64,000 bases of DNA from an uncultured Oscillospiraceae bacterium (GCA_900544375.1 UQUZ01000009.1:7142-71141); one strand, 5' to 3'. Shown: positions 33,597 through 41,795, counted from the first letter of the stretch. Numbers and translations are program-made. Notes: generated from the sequence alone by a model not told the origin.

Positions 33597-34451
33597 TCAA
33601 TCATCCGCATTTGTATTTGCCTGTGCGGCTGTTGTCAGAGCTGCATTTACTTTTTTGATCGCGTTCCAGTTCTTTTGATGCTCTGCAAGGGTTTTGGCAT
33701 AATAATATTTGCCTGCTTTATCGGTTGCAAAATAGAAATAATCCGTCTGCTCTGGATTGAGAGCGGCGTTGATCGCGTCCATACCCGGGTTGCAGATTGG
33801 GCCTTCCGGTAAGCCGGTGCATTTATAGGTGTTATAAAAGCTGTTGAACCGATCTTTGTCTTCCGTCAGATAGGGCTGCACCTCCTGCTCCAGGTAAAAG
33901 ATTGTAACGTCGCATTCGAGCTTTGGGTGGCTTTTGCTATTTAAGCGGTTGTGCAAAACGGAAGAGACCGTTTTCATCTGTGCAGGATCCCCTGCTTCAG
34001 CCTGGATGATGGAGGCCAAAGTGAGCACTTCATCCATTGTCATATCGAATTCTTTGGCACGGGCTTTCTGCGTGCCGGTTATTTTTTTCTCCAAATTGTC
34101 CAGCAGCTTCTGGATAACGCGTTCGGGGCTGTCGTCCCGATAAAATTCATATGTGTCGGGGAACAAATACCCCTCCAGAAGGAACGCTCGGTTTTCCCAA
34201 TCTCCAATCTCTTGTACGAGCGGGCTGTCCGCATTGCCGCGGTTTACTTCTGCAAGAAATTCAGAGCGGGTGAACAAGCCGTTCTGTTCCATCAGGCCGC
34301 CGATATCAGCAGCGCTGGCTCCCTCCGGGATTGTGATGCGCACGGTGTTGGGCGGCTCTGTAGAGCTGCCGTCCTCTGGCTGCTGCGAGGCGCAGGCGCT
34401 CAAGAACAGGCACAGGGCACAGATGAGGGAAATGATCCGCAATTGTTTCAT
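33597..34451 (-). CDS. mltG: MltG-like endolytic murein transglycosylase, lipoprotein form
   Basis: This 284-residue protein belongs to the YceG/MltG family, which cleaves nascent glycan strands and sets their length. Seen: EGASAADIGGLMEQNGLF (LysM-like subdomain), LLEGYLFPDTYEF, LASIIQAEAGD with the catalytic Glu, VLHNRL and the signature YKCTGLPEGPICNPG. Whereas typical MltG has an N-terminal membrane helix, this one has a lipobox (LSAC), so it would be lipid-anchored outside. Nothing co-transcribed is evident; the usual neighbour (a methyltransferase or aminotransferase gene) is absent. Confidence 0.93.
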   Translation of the reverse strand: MKQLRIISLICALCLFLSACASQQPEDGSSTEPPNTVRITIPEGASAADIGGLMEQNGLFTRSEFLAEVNRGNADSPLVQEIGDWENRAFLLEGYLFPDTYEFYRDDSPERVIQKLLDNLEKKITGTQKARAKEFDMTMDEVLTLASIIQAEAGDPAQMKTVSSVLHNRLNSKSHPKLECDVTIFYLEQEVQPYLTEDKDRFNSFYNTYKCTGLPEGPICNPGMDAINAALNPEQTDYFYFATDKAGKYYYAKTLAEHQKNWNAIKKVNAALTTAAQANTNADD

Positions 34452-34575
34452 AGGCGGCTCCTTTTCAAAAATGATAGATTACCTTTATTGTACGCAAAAT
34501 TTGACCGAATGCAAGACTTTCTGAGTAAAAACAGCGGGATCTCTGACAAAACTGATACCAAATTGGAGGGCTTAG

Positions 34576-35286
34576 ATGAAAGCTTTTTTTCTTTCGCTAT
34601 GGCAAAATGATATTTTGAGGCTGGCTTTGGATTCTGCCTTTAAGCTGGTGCTCGCCGCCGTTTGCGGCGGATTCATCGGCTATGAAAGGCAGCATTCCCA
34701 TCGCCCCGCCGGGTTTCGCACGCATATTCTTGTAGCAGTGGGCGCTGCACTGGTGATGATCACCTCAAGCTTCCTTACCGATCAATATCAAGAGGTCATG
34801 CAGATTGATCCAACGCGCATGAGCGCGCAGGTTATCAGCGGTATTGGCTTTTTGGGCGCAGGCACCATTTTGCGCGAGGGATTTAGCGTGAAGGGGCTTA
34901 CCACGGCTGCTAGCCTTTGGGCGGTTTCCTGCGTGGGTATTGCGGTGGGATCGGGCTTCTATGCGGGCGCGTTGATCGCCACGTTGGTGATTTATCTGAC
35001 ACTCAACCTGCTTAAGCGTATTTCCGCTCGTGGGAATGCCGGACGAAACCTCTATGTTGAGGTGGAGGACGTTGGTCTACAGGCTTCCCGCGTGGGGAAG
35101 GTAGTCCGCCGCTGTGGGGGAGAGCTTGCCTCCATGGAGCTGCTTAATGTGGATGGGGAGGAAGGAAAGCGGAAAAAAGCACCGGTGCTTAAGGTGCTGG
35201 TCTATACGCGCAATCTCCATGAGCTTGATTTGATCGTGGAAAGCATCCGTGCAGTGGAAGGCGTGCGGGATCTATATGTTGAATAA
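34576..35286 (+). CDS. MgtC/SapB-family membrane protein
   Basis: A 236-residue protein with an N-terminal MgtC domain of four to five helices: GGFIGYERQ, GFRTHILVAVGAALVMI, QVISGIGFLGAGTILREG, TTAASLWAVSCVGIAVG. A C-terminal soluble ACT-like domain (about 155-236) follows. MgtC proteins affect magnesium adaptation and ATP synthase activity in pathogens; in gut Firmicutes the role is unclear. GGAGGGC precedes the ATG. The next gene begins 28 bp after its stop and is probably co-transcribed. Confidence 0.92.
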   Translation: MKAFFLSLWQNDILRLALDSAFKLVLAAVCGGFIGYERQHSHRPAGFRTHILVAVGAALVMITSSFLTDQYQEVMQIDPTRMSAQVISGIGFLGAGTILREGFSVKGLTTAASLWAVSCVGIAVGSGFYAGALIATLVIYLTLNLLKRISARGNAGRNLYVEVEDVGLQASRVGKVVRRCGGELASMELLNVDGEEGKRKKAPVLKVLVYTRNLHELDLIVESIRAVEGVRDLYVE

Positions 35287-35314
35287 AGAAAATGGGACAG
35301 GAGAAGACAGCGGC

Positions 35315-36520
35315 ATGCAAAAAATAAGGCAGAATTATAACCATACGCTCTATGCCAGCTATTTGGGCTATATCACGCAGGCGATCGTCAACACGTTTAT
35401 CCCGCTCCTATTCCTCACGTTCCAGAGTTCCTACCAAATTTCGCTGGATAAAATCACATCGCTTGTCACGATCAATTTTGGCATTCAACTGATTGTGGAT
35501 CTGCTCAGCACCAAATGGGTGGATCGGATTGGCTATCGGGCAGCCATTGTGGCGGCTCATATCTGCGCGGCCGCAGGGCTTGCAGGGCTGGGAATATTGC
35601 CGGAGCTGTTCTCTGACCCTTATTGGGGGCTTTTGCTTGCGGTTGGGCTGTATGCCGTTGGCGGAGGGTTGATTGAAGTGCTGGTCAGCCCAATTGTGGA
35701 GGCTTGCCCTACGGATCAGAAAGCAGCAGCGATGAGCCTACTGCACTCGTTTTACTGCTGGGGCTGTGTTTTGGTCATCCTTGTTTCCACGCTGTTCTTT
35801 TCCGTATTCGGAATTGCGAATTGGAGGATTCTCAGCTTTCTTTGGGCGGCGGTTCCGCTGTGCAATGCACTTTATTATTCGCAGGTGCCTATTGCATCCT
35901 TGCATGATGCAGGGGAGGCGATGCCGGTGCGCAAGCTGTTTTCTAGCCGCATATTCTGGGTGTTCGCCCTGCTGATGGTCTGCGCAGGCGCCTCTGAACA
36001 GGCGATGAGCCAGTGGGCCTCCGCTTTTGCGGAATCCGGGCTGCAAATTTCCAAAAGCGTTGGGGATTTGGCCGGGCCATGCATGTTTTCAATTCTGATG
36101 GGGCTGTCCCGCGTATTTTACGCAAAATTCAGCGAAAAAATTCACTTAAAAGCCTTTATGGCGGGGAGTGGCGCGCTATGTATTGCGAGCTATCTGCTTG
36201 CGTCGCTGTGCCCAAATCCGCTCCTTTCCCTCATAGGCTGTGGATTGTGCGGCCTCTCTGTAGGGGTTTTGTGGCCGGGAACTTTCAGCCTTGCTTCCGC
36301 TTCCTGCCCCAGGGGAGGAACAGCAATGTTTGCTCTGCTTGCGCTTGCGGGGGATCTGGGGTGCTCTGCCGGGCCTTCGCTGGTCGGCTTCGTTTCAGAT
36401 GCGGCGGATGGCAATCTGAAGGCTGGCCTGCTTGCGGCGATTTGCTTTCCTGTGCTGTTACTGTGCGGGCTGGCAGTGTACAAACAAATGGCGCGAAATG
36501 TGGGGCGCGGTTTGAAGTGA
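35315..36520 (+). CDS. Major facilitator superfamily transporter
   Basis: About 401 residues with twelve hydrophobic segments and the MFS loop-2-like sequence STKWVDRIGYRAAIV. The family resembles FucP/sugar or drug efflux-type carriers. Substrate not deducible. The ATG at 35315 has AGGAG ten bases upstream; another in-frame ATG overlaps the end of the MgtC-like gene. The loss of charged residues in most helices suggests a uniport or proton-coupled carrier, but this is weak evidence. A terminator of the opposing ribosomal operon lies 40 bp downstream. Confidence 0.9.
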   Translation: MQKIRQNYNHTLYASYLGYITQAIVNTFIPLLFLTFQSSYQISLDKITSLVTINFGIQLIVDLLSTKWVDRIGYRAAIVAAHICAAAGLAGLGILPELFSDPYWGLLLAVGLYAVGGGLIEVLVSPIVEACPTDQKAAAMSLLHSFYCWGCVLVILVSTLFFSVFGIANWRILSFLWAAVPLCNALYYSQVPIASLHDAGEAMPVRKLFSSRIFWVFALLMVCAGASEQAMSQWASAFAESGLQISKSVGDLAGPCMFSILMGLSRVFYAKFSEKIHLKAFMAGSGALCIASYLLASLCPNPLLSLIGCGLCGLSVGVLWPGTFSLASASCPRGGTAMFALLALAGDLGCSAGPSLVGFVSDAADGNLKAGLLAAICFPVLLLCGLAVYKQMARNVGRGLK

Positions 36521-36555
36521 TCAGCCCTTCACATCGGGGAACTTCAACGGAAACA

Positions 36556-36597
36556 TAAAAAGCCCGCCTTTCGGACAATCGTCCGAAAGGCGGGCTT
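36556..36597 (-). terminator. Terminator of rplM-rpsI, also closes the MFS gene
   Basis: AAGCCCGCCTTTCGGAC, loop, GTCCGAAAGGCGGGCTT: 17-bp arms. Read on the minus strand it is followed by TTTTTATG. Confidence 0.88.
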
Positions 36598-36641
36598 GCG
36601 ATCTGCCACATTTAAAATGAAAAAAACGAAAAGCAGCCCTG

Positions 36642-37040
36642 TTATCTCTTGGAGAACTGCGGTGCACGGCGTGCGCCTTTGAGGCCGTATTTCTTCCTTT
36701 CCTTCATCCTCGGATCGCGGGTGAGGAAGCCTGCCTTCTTCAGCGCGGGGCGGAGAGCCTCGTCATACTGAAGCAGGGCGCGGGAGAGGCCATGGCGGAT
36801 TGCGCCGGCCTGGCCGGTCACGCCGCCGCCGTTGACACGGCAGACGATATCGAACTTCTCCGTCGTACCCGTCAGCGCGAGGGGCTGGCGAACGATGAGC
36901 TTCAGCGTTTCAAGGCCGAAATAATCATCGATGGACCTGTCGTTAATGGTGATCTTGCCCGTGCCGGGATAAACACGCACGCGGGCAACGGATTTTTTCC
37001 TGCGGCCGGTGCCGTAAAAATAGGGATTGCTATCGTACAT
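36642..37040 (-). CDS. rpsI: 30S ribosomal protein S9
   Basis: The 132-residue protein has the S9 marks YGTGRRKKSVARVRVYPGTGKI at the N-terminus (split here as seen), GGGVTGQAGAIRHGLSRAL in the middle and the basic C-terminal tail ending FSKR, which reaches the P-site tRNA. It follows rplM by 18 bp in the conserved rplM-rpsI operon. Confidence 0.99.
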   Translation of the reverse strand: MYDSNPYFYGTGRRKKSVARVRVYPGTGKITINDRSIDDYFGLETLKLIVRQPLALTGTTEKFDIVCRVNGGGVTGQAGAIRHGLSRALLQYDEALRPALKKAGFLTRDPRMKERKKYGLKGARRAPQFSKR

Positions 37041-37058
37041 ATTCCTTCTCCTCCTTCC

Positions 37059-37487
37059 TTAAAACGCCCATTCCTGAGGCTTCTGAGCAACATGCTTATG
37101 GTCAGCGCCTTTATAAACGCGCAGGCGGGTCAGCGCATTGCGGCCAATGACCGTATCCGGAATCATGCCTTTCACGGCGAGCTGCATTGCGAAATCAGAG
37201 CGCGTTTTCATCAGCGTGCTGTACTTGACCTCTTTGAGGTTGCCGATATAGCCGGAATGATGGTAATACATCTTCTGCTGGAGCTTGTTGCCTGTGAAAA
37301 CGGCCTTGTCAGTGTTGATAATAATGACATGGTCGCCGCAATCGGCATTGGGCGTAAAGGTCGGCTTGTGCTTGCCGCGCAGCAGAATGGCGGCCTGGGC
37401 GGCTACGCGGCCCATCGGCTTGCCTGCTGCATCAAGCACATACCAATTGCGGGTGATGTCGCCCGCCTTCGGCATATAGGTTGACAT
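37059..37487 (-). CDS. rplM: 50S ribosomal protein L13
   Basis: This 142-residue protein shows the L13 core: WYVLDAAGKPMGRVAAQ, LRGKHKPTFTPNADCGDHV, VYKGADHKHVAQKPQ. It leads the rplM-rpsI operon behind a clear promoter. A leader of about 45 bases precedes the start; I could not recognise an L13-binding structure in it. Confidence 0.99.
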   Translation of the reverse strand: MSTYMPKAGDITRNWYVLDAAGKPMGRVAAQAAILLRGKHKPTFTPNADCGDHVIIINTDKAVFTGNKLQQKMYYHHSGYIGNLKEVKYSTLMKTRSDFAMQLAVKGMIPDTVIGRNALTRLRVYKGADHKHVAQKPQEWAF

Positions 37488-37533
37488 AGTAAAACCTCCA
37501 TTTGTATCGTCTTACCTTTTTCAGTGCCTGCAT

Positions 37534-37563
37534 AGCATACCATAAGCGGGGTGGGCCTGTCAA
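37534..37563 (-). promoter_or_regulatory. Promoter of rplM-rpsI
   Basis: On the minus strand: TTGACA (37558-37563), an 18-bp spacer, TATGCT (37534-37539). Confidence 0.8.
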
Positions 37564-37704
37564 GCTTTTTGCCCGTTTTTTTAATTTAACGGGATTGTAC
37601 TTTTGAAATCTCCCGTTTCCTTCATTTTTAATGGCAAATGCTCGTGTGTGAAAAACGAAAATCTACCCATAGAAAAGAGCGGTAAATGTATATTTTAAAA
37701 AAGA

Positions 37705-37733
37705 TAGACAATCATTTTACTATGCGCTATAAT
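37705..37733 (+). promoter_or_regulatory. Promoter of the rubredoxin operon
   Basis: TAGACA (37705-37710), a 17-bp spacer, TATAAT (37728-37733). Confidence 0.75.
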
Positions 37734-37786
37734 CTGGATATCCGGAGGAAATCTCTGGAAATCAATACATGTTAGGAGAATGATTG

Positions 37787-37945
37787 ATGAAAAAATATGT
37801 TTGCACCGTTTGCGGCTATGAATATGATCCAGAGGTCGGCGATCCGGATAACGGCATTGCCCCGGGCACTGCCTTTGAAGACCTTCCGGAGGATTGGGTC
37901 TGCCCGCTGTGCGGCGTAGGAAAGGATCTTTTTGAGGAGGCGTGA
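37787..37945 (+). CDS. Rubredoxin
   Basis: A 52-residue protein with two cysteine knuckles, YVCTVCGYEYDP and WVCPLCGVGKD, that bind one iron. The length and the conserved EVGDPDNGIAPGT loop and FEDLPEDW are those of a classical rubredoxin. AGGAG lies ten bases before the ATG. It transfers electrons in the cytoplasm, often to oxygen- or peroxide-reducing enzymes of anaerobes. It is 33 bp before the flavin-reductase/rubredoxin fusion gene, so both are likely co-transcribed from the promoter at 37705. Confidence 0.97.
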   Translation: MKKYVCTVCGYEYDPEVGDPDNGIAPGTAFEDLPEDWVCPLCGVGKDLFEEA

Positions 37946-37978
37946 GCCTGCTTCGCAGGAAAGAGAGGCGTTAGAAAA

Positions 37979-38638
37979 ATGGATCAAACCGCTTTGTTTA
38001 AGCTCTCTTACGGCCTGTATGTTGTAGGGGTAAAAAATGGAGATTCCTTCGGCGGCTGTATTGTGGATGCGATGATGCAGGTCACTTCCGATATGCCGCC
38101 GCTGCTCATGCTCGGCAGCATGCGCAATAATCTAACCAATCAGCTCATCCGGAAAACAGGGGAACTCACCATTTCTGTTCTGCGTGCAGATGCAGATCCG
38201 TTTTTGATCGCAAATTTCGGTTTTCAGTCCGCACGTAAAGTGGAAAAGTGGGAGAATGTCGAGTATGCTGTAAAAGACGGCCTACCTGTATTGCTGGATG
38301 CTGCCTCCTATTTGCGCTGCCGCGTATTGGAGGCAAAAGACCTTTCCACACACACGGTTTATACCTGTGAGGTGACGGATGCCTGGAACGGCGACGGAGA
38401 GCCCTTGCTCTATAGCGACTATCAAAAGCATATGAAGGATGCCACCCGCAAAGCCTTCCAGGATTTTTTGAATGCGAAGAAAGTGGAGCATACCGTGCCT
38501 GAGCAGGAGCAGAAGCCACAGTGGGTCTGCTCTGTCTGCGGTTATGTTTATGACGGAGACGAACCCTTTGAAAAACTGCCGGAAACTTGGCAGTGCCCGC
38601 GCTGCGGGCAGCCCAAATCCGTATTTGTGCGGCAATGA
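37979..38638 (+). CDS. High-molecular-weight rubredoxin (flavin reductase-rubredoxin fusion)
   Basis: The 219-residue protein has an N-terminal FMN-binding flavin reductase-like domain (about 1-160; LSYGLYVVGVKNGDSFGG, TVSVLRADAD-type region) and a C-terminal rubredoxin domain (about 175-219; WVCSVCGYVYDG and WQCPRCGQPK). In Moorella this Hrb protein passes electrons from NADH to the flavodiiron protein FprA, which reduces NO or O2. No flavodiiron gene lies in the window. Together with the adjacent rubredoxin it suggests an oxidative or nitrosative stress pathway. Confidence 0.93.
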   Translation: MDQTALFKLSYGLYVVGVKNGDSFGGCIVDAMMQVTSDMPPLLMLGSMRNNLTNQLIRKTGELTISVLRADADPFLIANFGFQSARKVEKWENVEYAVKDGLPVLLDAASYLRCRVLEAKDLSTHTVYTCEVTDAWNGDGEPLLYSDYQKHMKDATRKAFQDFLNAKKVEHTVPEQEQKPQWVCSVCGYVYDGDEPFEKLPETWQCPRCGQPKSVFVRQ

Positions 38639-38725
38639 TGGCTCGGCCCGGCGGCGGGATTTTGCCTCCGGGCCGTTTCTTTCATGGGCGGTGTGCGCCC
38701 CTTCCTGATTTTTTGGTGGGAACGG

Positions 38726-38754
38726 TTGCTTTTTTCAGGAAGGCGTGGTAAAAT
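38726..38754 (+). promoter_or_regulatory. Promoter of tRNA-Arg
   Basis: TTGCTT (38726-38731), a 17-bp spacer, TAAAAT (38749-38754), 34 bp ahead of the tRNA. Confidence 0.65.
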
Positions 38755-38788
38755 AACAGTCGCCTTGAAAAGGCATATGATTGAATAC

Positions 38789-38865
38789 CCGCCCGTGGCG
38801 AAGCTGGATATCGCAGCAGATTCCGATTCTGAAGGCCGGGGGTTCGAATCCCTCCGGGCGGGCCA
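38789..38865 (+). tRNA. tRNA-Arg (anticodon CCG)
   Basis: The acceptor stem CCGCCCG (38789-38795) pairs with CGGGCGG (38855-38861), with discriminator G and an encoded CCA end (38863-38865). D stem GCGA/TCGC; anticodon loop TTCCGAT at 38821-38827 gives CCG; T arm GGGGG-TTCGAAT-CCCTC. The first pair of the anticodon stem (27-43) is a G-A mismatch. It reads CGG codons. Confidence 0.9.
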
Positions 38866-38868
38866 CAA

Positions 38869-38910
38869 CCAAAATCCTGTCGATTTATGTCGGCGGGATT
38901 TTGGTTTTTT
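38869..38910 (+). terminator. Terminator of tRNA-Arg
   Basis: ACCAAAATCC pairs with GGGATTTTGGT, followed by TTTTTT. It begins four bases after the CCA end. Confidence 0.85.
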
Positions 38911-39225
38911 TGGTTCACTAGGCGATACCATCAGGCGCCCAAACACTGCAAGTAGAACGATTTCACCGTTGCCTGCGTTTCTGTTCCTGGAAAAGTTGCC
39001 GGCGGGAATACGCAATGTTTTCAAGGCTTCTCAAAAAACGTGTTGTTCCCTACCGGTATCGCCTAACGGATTTTTGAAATTAATAACGAGTGGTGAGCTA
39101 TGGGCTCAAATGAATAACGCAGAAAAATTTGAGAGAAATTAGGCAGCTCGATTGTGCACGATAAGAGAAACGGAGAGCGGCAACAAAGGGCGCGTTGCAT
39201 CATGCATAAATAAACGCAGAATTAA
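38911..39225. other. Gene-free spacer after tRNA-Arg
   Basis: About 300 bp with no open frame carrying a ribosome site, no repeat and no structure that I can see. It sits next to a tRNA gene, a common attachment site for mobile elements, but no integrase or duplicated tRNA end is visible. Confidence 0.4.
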
Positions 39226-39270
39226 GGGGGACTATTGCAAAATATTTCATTTTGCAATAGTCCCCCTTTT
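39226..39270. terminator. Long hairpin terminator downstream of mscL
   Basis: GGGGGACTATTGCAAAAT and its complement (ending CCCCC at 39266) form arms of about 17 bp, followed on the plus strand by TTTTCTTTT. It lies 47 bp after the minus-strand mscL stop and probably serves that gene, although the T-run lies on the plus side. Confidence 0.7.
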
Positions 39271-39316
39271 CTTTTGTGCTCTATTCAGCCACAGACGATG
39301 CGATGATACCGTGTTA

Positions 39317-39742
39317 CTACTCAACGGACGGCAATTCAGACGTGCAATGTGGGCACCTGGAGGCATCTACGGCTATTTCACTTTTGCAAAATGGGCACAC
39401 TTTTGTTGTCGGTGCAGATGGCGCCTCCTTTGTTCTTTTGCCGAGCGACATCATTTTATTTACAGCCTTAACAATGATGAAGATGATAAAGGCCATGATA
39501 ACAAAATGAATCACGGCGGAAAGGAACGCACCGTAGTCTATGTAGTTGTCGCCGATCAGGTGGAGCTTTCCCTGAACCTGGCTGCCGCCGATGCAGTTGA
39601 TAATCGGTTTGATAATGTTATCGGTAAAGGAAGTAACGATTGAAGAAAAAGCACCGCCGATAATAACGCCAACAGCCAGATTCAGCACATTTCCTCTTGA
39701 GATAAACTCTTTGAATTCCTCAAAAAACTTTTTCAATTTCAT
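39317..39742 (-). CDS. mscL: Large-conductance mechanosensitive channel with C-terminal zinc ribbon
   Basis: This 141-residue protein starts FKEFISRGNVLNLAVGVIIGGAF, the diagnostic first helix and pore of MscL, which opens under membrane tension to release solutes at osmotic downshock. The second helix is AVIHFVIMAFIIFIIVKAVN. After the cytoplasmic bundle region an extra CPFCKSEIAVDASRCPHC zinc ribbon occupies residues about 116-133, which E. coli MscL lacks. The ring of five zinc ribbons could stabilise or gate the cytoplasmic end. Monocistronic. Confidence 0.96.
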   Translation of the reverse strand: MKLKKFFEEFKEFISRGNVLNLAVGVIIGGAFSSIVTSFTDNIIKPIINCIGGSQVQGKLHLIGDNYIDYGAFLSAVIHFVIMAFIIFIIVKAVNKMMSLGKRTKEAPSAPTTKVCPFCKSEIAVDASRCPHCTSELPSVE

Positions 39743-39778
39743 TTCCCTCGTTTCAAATTGTTTTTTAAATGAAGCAAA

Positions 39779-40040
39779 GCATCAATGTGCAGGGGGAACA
39801 TGGCCATCAGGGCGTGCCCAAACGCATGCTGCCTGCGTTCTCGGGCTCGACTGGCGACAGCTAGGCGTCGCCCTGCGACCTTATCATCCTGCGTCTGGGA
39901 CGCCTTGACGGTTCTTTGAAGTGTTCAGCCTGTGGCCGTGCTTCTGGCAAGGCAGACGACGCAGCTTTCCTTGCCGGAAAGCAAGGAGGATAATGCAGCC
40001 ACAGTGCTAAAAACCGATGTGTACCCCTGTACACTGATGC
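39779..40040. mobile_element. 262-bp noncoding element with inverted ends (MITE-like)
   Basis: The left end reads GCATCAATGTGCAGGGGG and the right end, on the opposite strand, GCATCAGTGTACAGGGGT, so about 15 of 18 terminal positions match in inverted orientation. The interior contains small inverted repeats but no credible ORF. The palindrome at 7221-7248 uses the same end sequence. No target-site duplication is clear. A non-autonomous insertion element is the best explanation; a transposase would be elsewhere. Confidence 0.55.
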
Positions 40041-40117
40041 AAGAATACGGCGATTACATTCTATGGATGCAGGTCTTATCCTTTGTCCATAAGCCCTGCT
40101 GACATGATGTTCCCCGG

Positions 40118-40495
40118 TTACTTAATTGCCGAAAAAGCGGCAGCCTCTTTTAGCCACATCATCAGCTCATCGTCTAGTTCTTCCACTTTAGCAACCAGCA
40201 TATGATGCGTCCATCGATTGGGATATGGCTCGGTTATAACGTCAATCCGCTCGGATTCAACCCTACGGTTTAGGCCGAAGGTGATCACGATGTAGGCGGG
40301 CGGGCAATCTTGCTTTTTGCGCACCTTGGCGAAAGAAACACAGGCGAACATACACCGGTTATAAAAGGAAATCTGCGATTTCTGCACTTTGAGCCTGGTG
40401 TTTGCAATCTTGGCCAAAATTCTCTTTTCCAACTGCTCATACAAGGGCAGCGCCTCCATATGCCCCTGAAAGAAAAGCAGCACATCTGCGCGCAT
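40118..40495 (-). CDS. DUF5655-like protein
   Basis: A 125-residue soluble protein: MRADVLLFFQGHMEALPLYEQLEKRILAKI, then a beta-rich half with ISFYNRCMFACVSFAKVRKK, PPAYIVITFGL and the ending DDELMMWLKEAAAFS. This is the pattern of small uncharacterised DUF5655-type proteins of gut Firmicutes. The ATG complementing 40493-40495 has GGAGGAG six bases upstream; a longer frame begins further up without a ribosome site. Function unknown. Encoded alone between the MITE-like element and the GT8 gene. Confidence 0.75.
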   Translation of the reverse strand: MRADVLLFFQGHMEALPLYEQLEKRILAKIANTRLKVQKSQISFYNRCMFACVSFAKVRKKQDCPPAYIVITFGLNRRVESERIDVITEPYPNRWTHHMLVAKVEELDDELMMWLKEAAAFSAIK

Positions 40496-40867
40496 GGCAT
40501 TCTCCTCCCGTGTTCCCCATGAACTTTTATATTTAGGCAAAACCGGCGATACCAAATCCACGATTTTTCAAACCACTATCGAAATTAATTCATATAGAAC
40601 TTTATATAAATAATAGCACAAACAATTGCTTGTTTCAATGGATTTGGCCAGGCGTGCAAAAATGGTGAAAGCGCAAAAGGAAGAGCAGTAAGTGCCCATT
40701 TTTTCATAACGGATTTGATAGAATTTTGACGCTTGCTGTTTTGCCTTGCTGCCAGTTCATGCAATCTTTCTTCACGCAAACAAAAGCCTTCTGAAAGATT
40801 TTTGTAACTTTTTTGTAAGTTGAAGCCCTTATGATAGGGGCAAGATCAAAAACAGGAGGCTTTTCTC
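40496..40867. other. Intergenic region before the GT8 gene
   Basis: AT-rich spacer of about 370 bp. A TATGAT-like -10 lies near 40831, but no matching -35 at proper spacing. No supported gene, repeat or hairpin. Confidence 0.4.
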
Positions 40868-41731
40868 ATGAAAATGAATATATTGGTAACGCTCAATTCC
40901 GGCTACATCCAACCGCTGACTGTGATGCTCAACTCGCTGCTTTCCTCAAACTCCAACCGTGATTTTCGCGTGTTTGTGGCGCATTCCTCGTTAACGCGGG
41001 AGGATTTTCGCTATCTCGAGGAGCATGTGCCGATGGATCGATGTGAGCTTGTGAACATTCAGGTTCCGCATACAATGTTTGCAGATGCACCCGTTCTGGA
41101 GCGCCTCCCGAAGGAGACCTATTACCGCCTGTTTGCAGCACAGCTTCTGCCGCGGGAGGTAAACCGAGTGTTGTATCTTGATCCGGACCTGGTAGTCGTC
41201 CATTCCATCGATCAGCTCTACCGGCTGGATTTCAAGGGGAATCTGTTTGCGGCAGCGTCCCATCAGTTCGGCCCGATGCAATGGCTCAACCGCACACGGC
41301 TTCAAATGCCGGAGGGCAGCAAGTATATCAACGCGGGCGTCATGCTGATGAACCTTCAGCTGCTGCGCGAGGTGCAGGATGTGCAAGCCGTTTTTGATTA
41401 CATCCGTGAAAATCGGGAGAAGCTTTATTTGCTTGATCAGGATATCCTGAATGGGATGTATGGCGGCAGCACGCTTGCTATAGACGCGTTGCTCTATAAT
41501 TTAGACGATCGTTATCTGCTCAATCACAACTTGCTGACTCGCCCGAGCCGACATGTTGACATGGATTGGGTAAAAGAAAACGTGGTGATTGTGCACTACT
41601 GTGGCAAGAGTAAGCCATGGAAGGCGGATTATAAGGGCAGGCTGGGCTTTTTCTATGAGCGTTACAGCGGATGCCTGGGTGAGGCAACAATGCCCGGCCT
41701 CACCCATCAAACGGCGGTACAGATTGCATAA
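40868..41731 (+). CDS. Glycosyltransferase family 8 protein
   Basis: The 287-residue GT-A enzyme shows the GT8 pattern: NILVTLNSGYIQPLTVMLNSL at the N-terminus, metal-binding DxD in LYLDPDLVV, YINAGVMLMNL, LLDQDILN and the C-terminal HYCGKSKPWK. Such retaining enzymes transfer galactose or glucose from UDP-sugars to surface polysaccharides or lipopolysaccharide-like acceptors. ACAGGAGG lies eight bases before the ATG. Monocistronic, with a terminator 30 bp downstream. Confidence 0.95.
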   Translation: MKMNILVTLNSGYIQPLTVMLNSLLSSNSNRDFRVFVAHSSLTREDFRYLEEHVPMDRCELVNIQVPHTMFADAPVLERLPKETYYRLFAAQLLPREVNRVLYLDPDLVVVHSIDQLYRLDFKGNLFAAASHQFGPMQWLNRTRLQMPEGSKYINAGVMLMNLQLLREVQDVQAVFDYIRENREKLYLLDQDILNGMYGGSTLAIDALLYNLDDRYLLNHNLLTRPSRHVDMDWVKENVVIVHYCGKSKPWKADYKGRLGFFYERYSGCLGEATMPGLTHQTAVQIA

Positions 41732-41760
41732 GCAAGAAGAATGGCCGAAGAGTGGAGTGA

Positions 41761-41795
41761 AAAAAGCTGGAGAACTTTTTCTCCAGCTTTTTTCT
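41761..41795 (+). terminator. Terminator of the GT8 gene
   Basis: AAAAAGCTGGAGAA pairs with TTCTCCAGCTTTTTT around a short loop. Confidence 0.88.

Noticed and set aside
33187..33812. Small plus-strand open frames between the M28 peptidase and mltG
   Set aside because: They cover the M28 terminator and the antisense of mltG; no start signal or recognisable protein.
38789..39226. Integration site for a genomic island at tRNA-Arg
   Set aside because: No integrase, no duplicated tRNA 3' end and no shift in gene type on either side within the window.
40585..40779. 64-codon minus-strand ORF upstream of the DUF5655-like gene
   Set aside because: No ribosome site, AT-rich random-looking sequence, and it lies in a promoter-type spacer.
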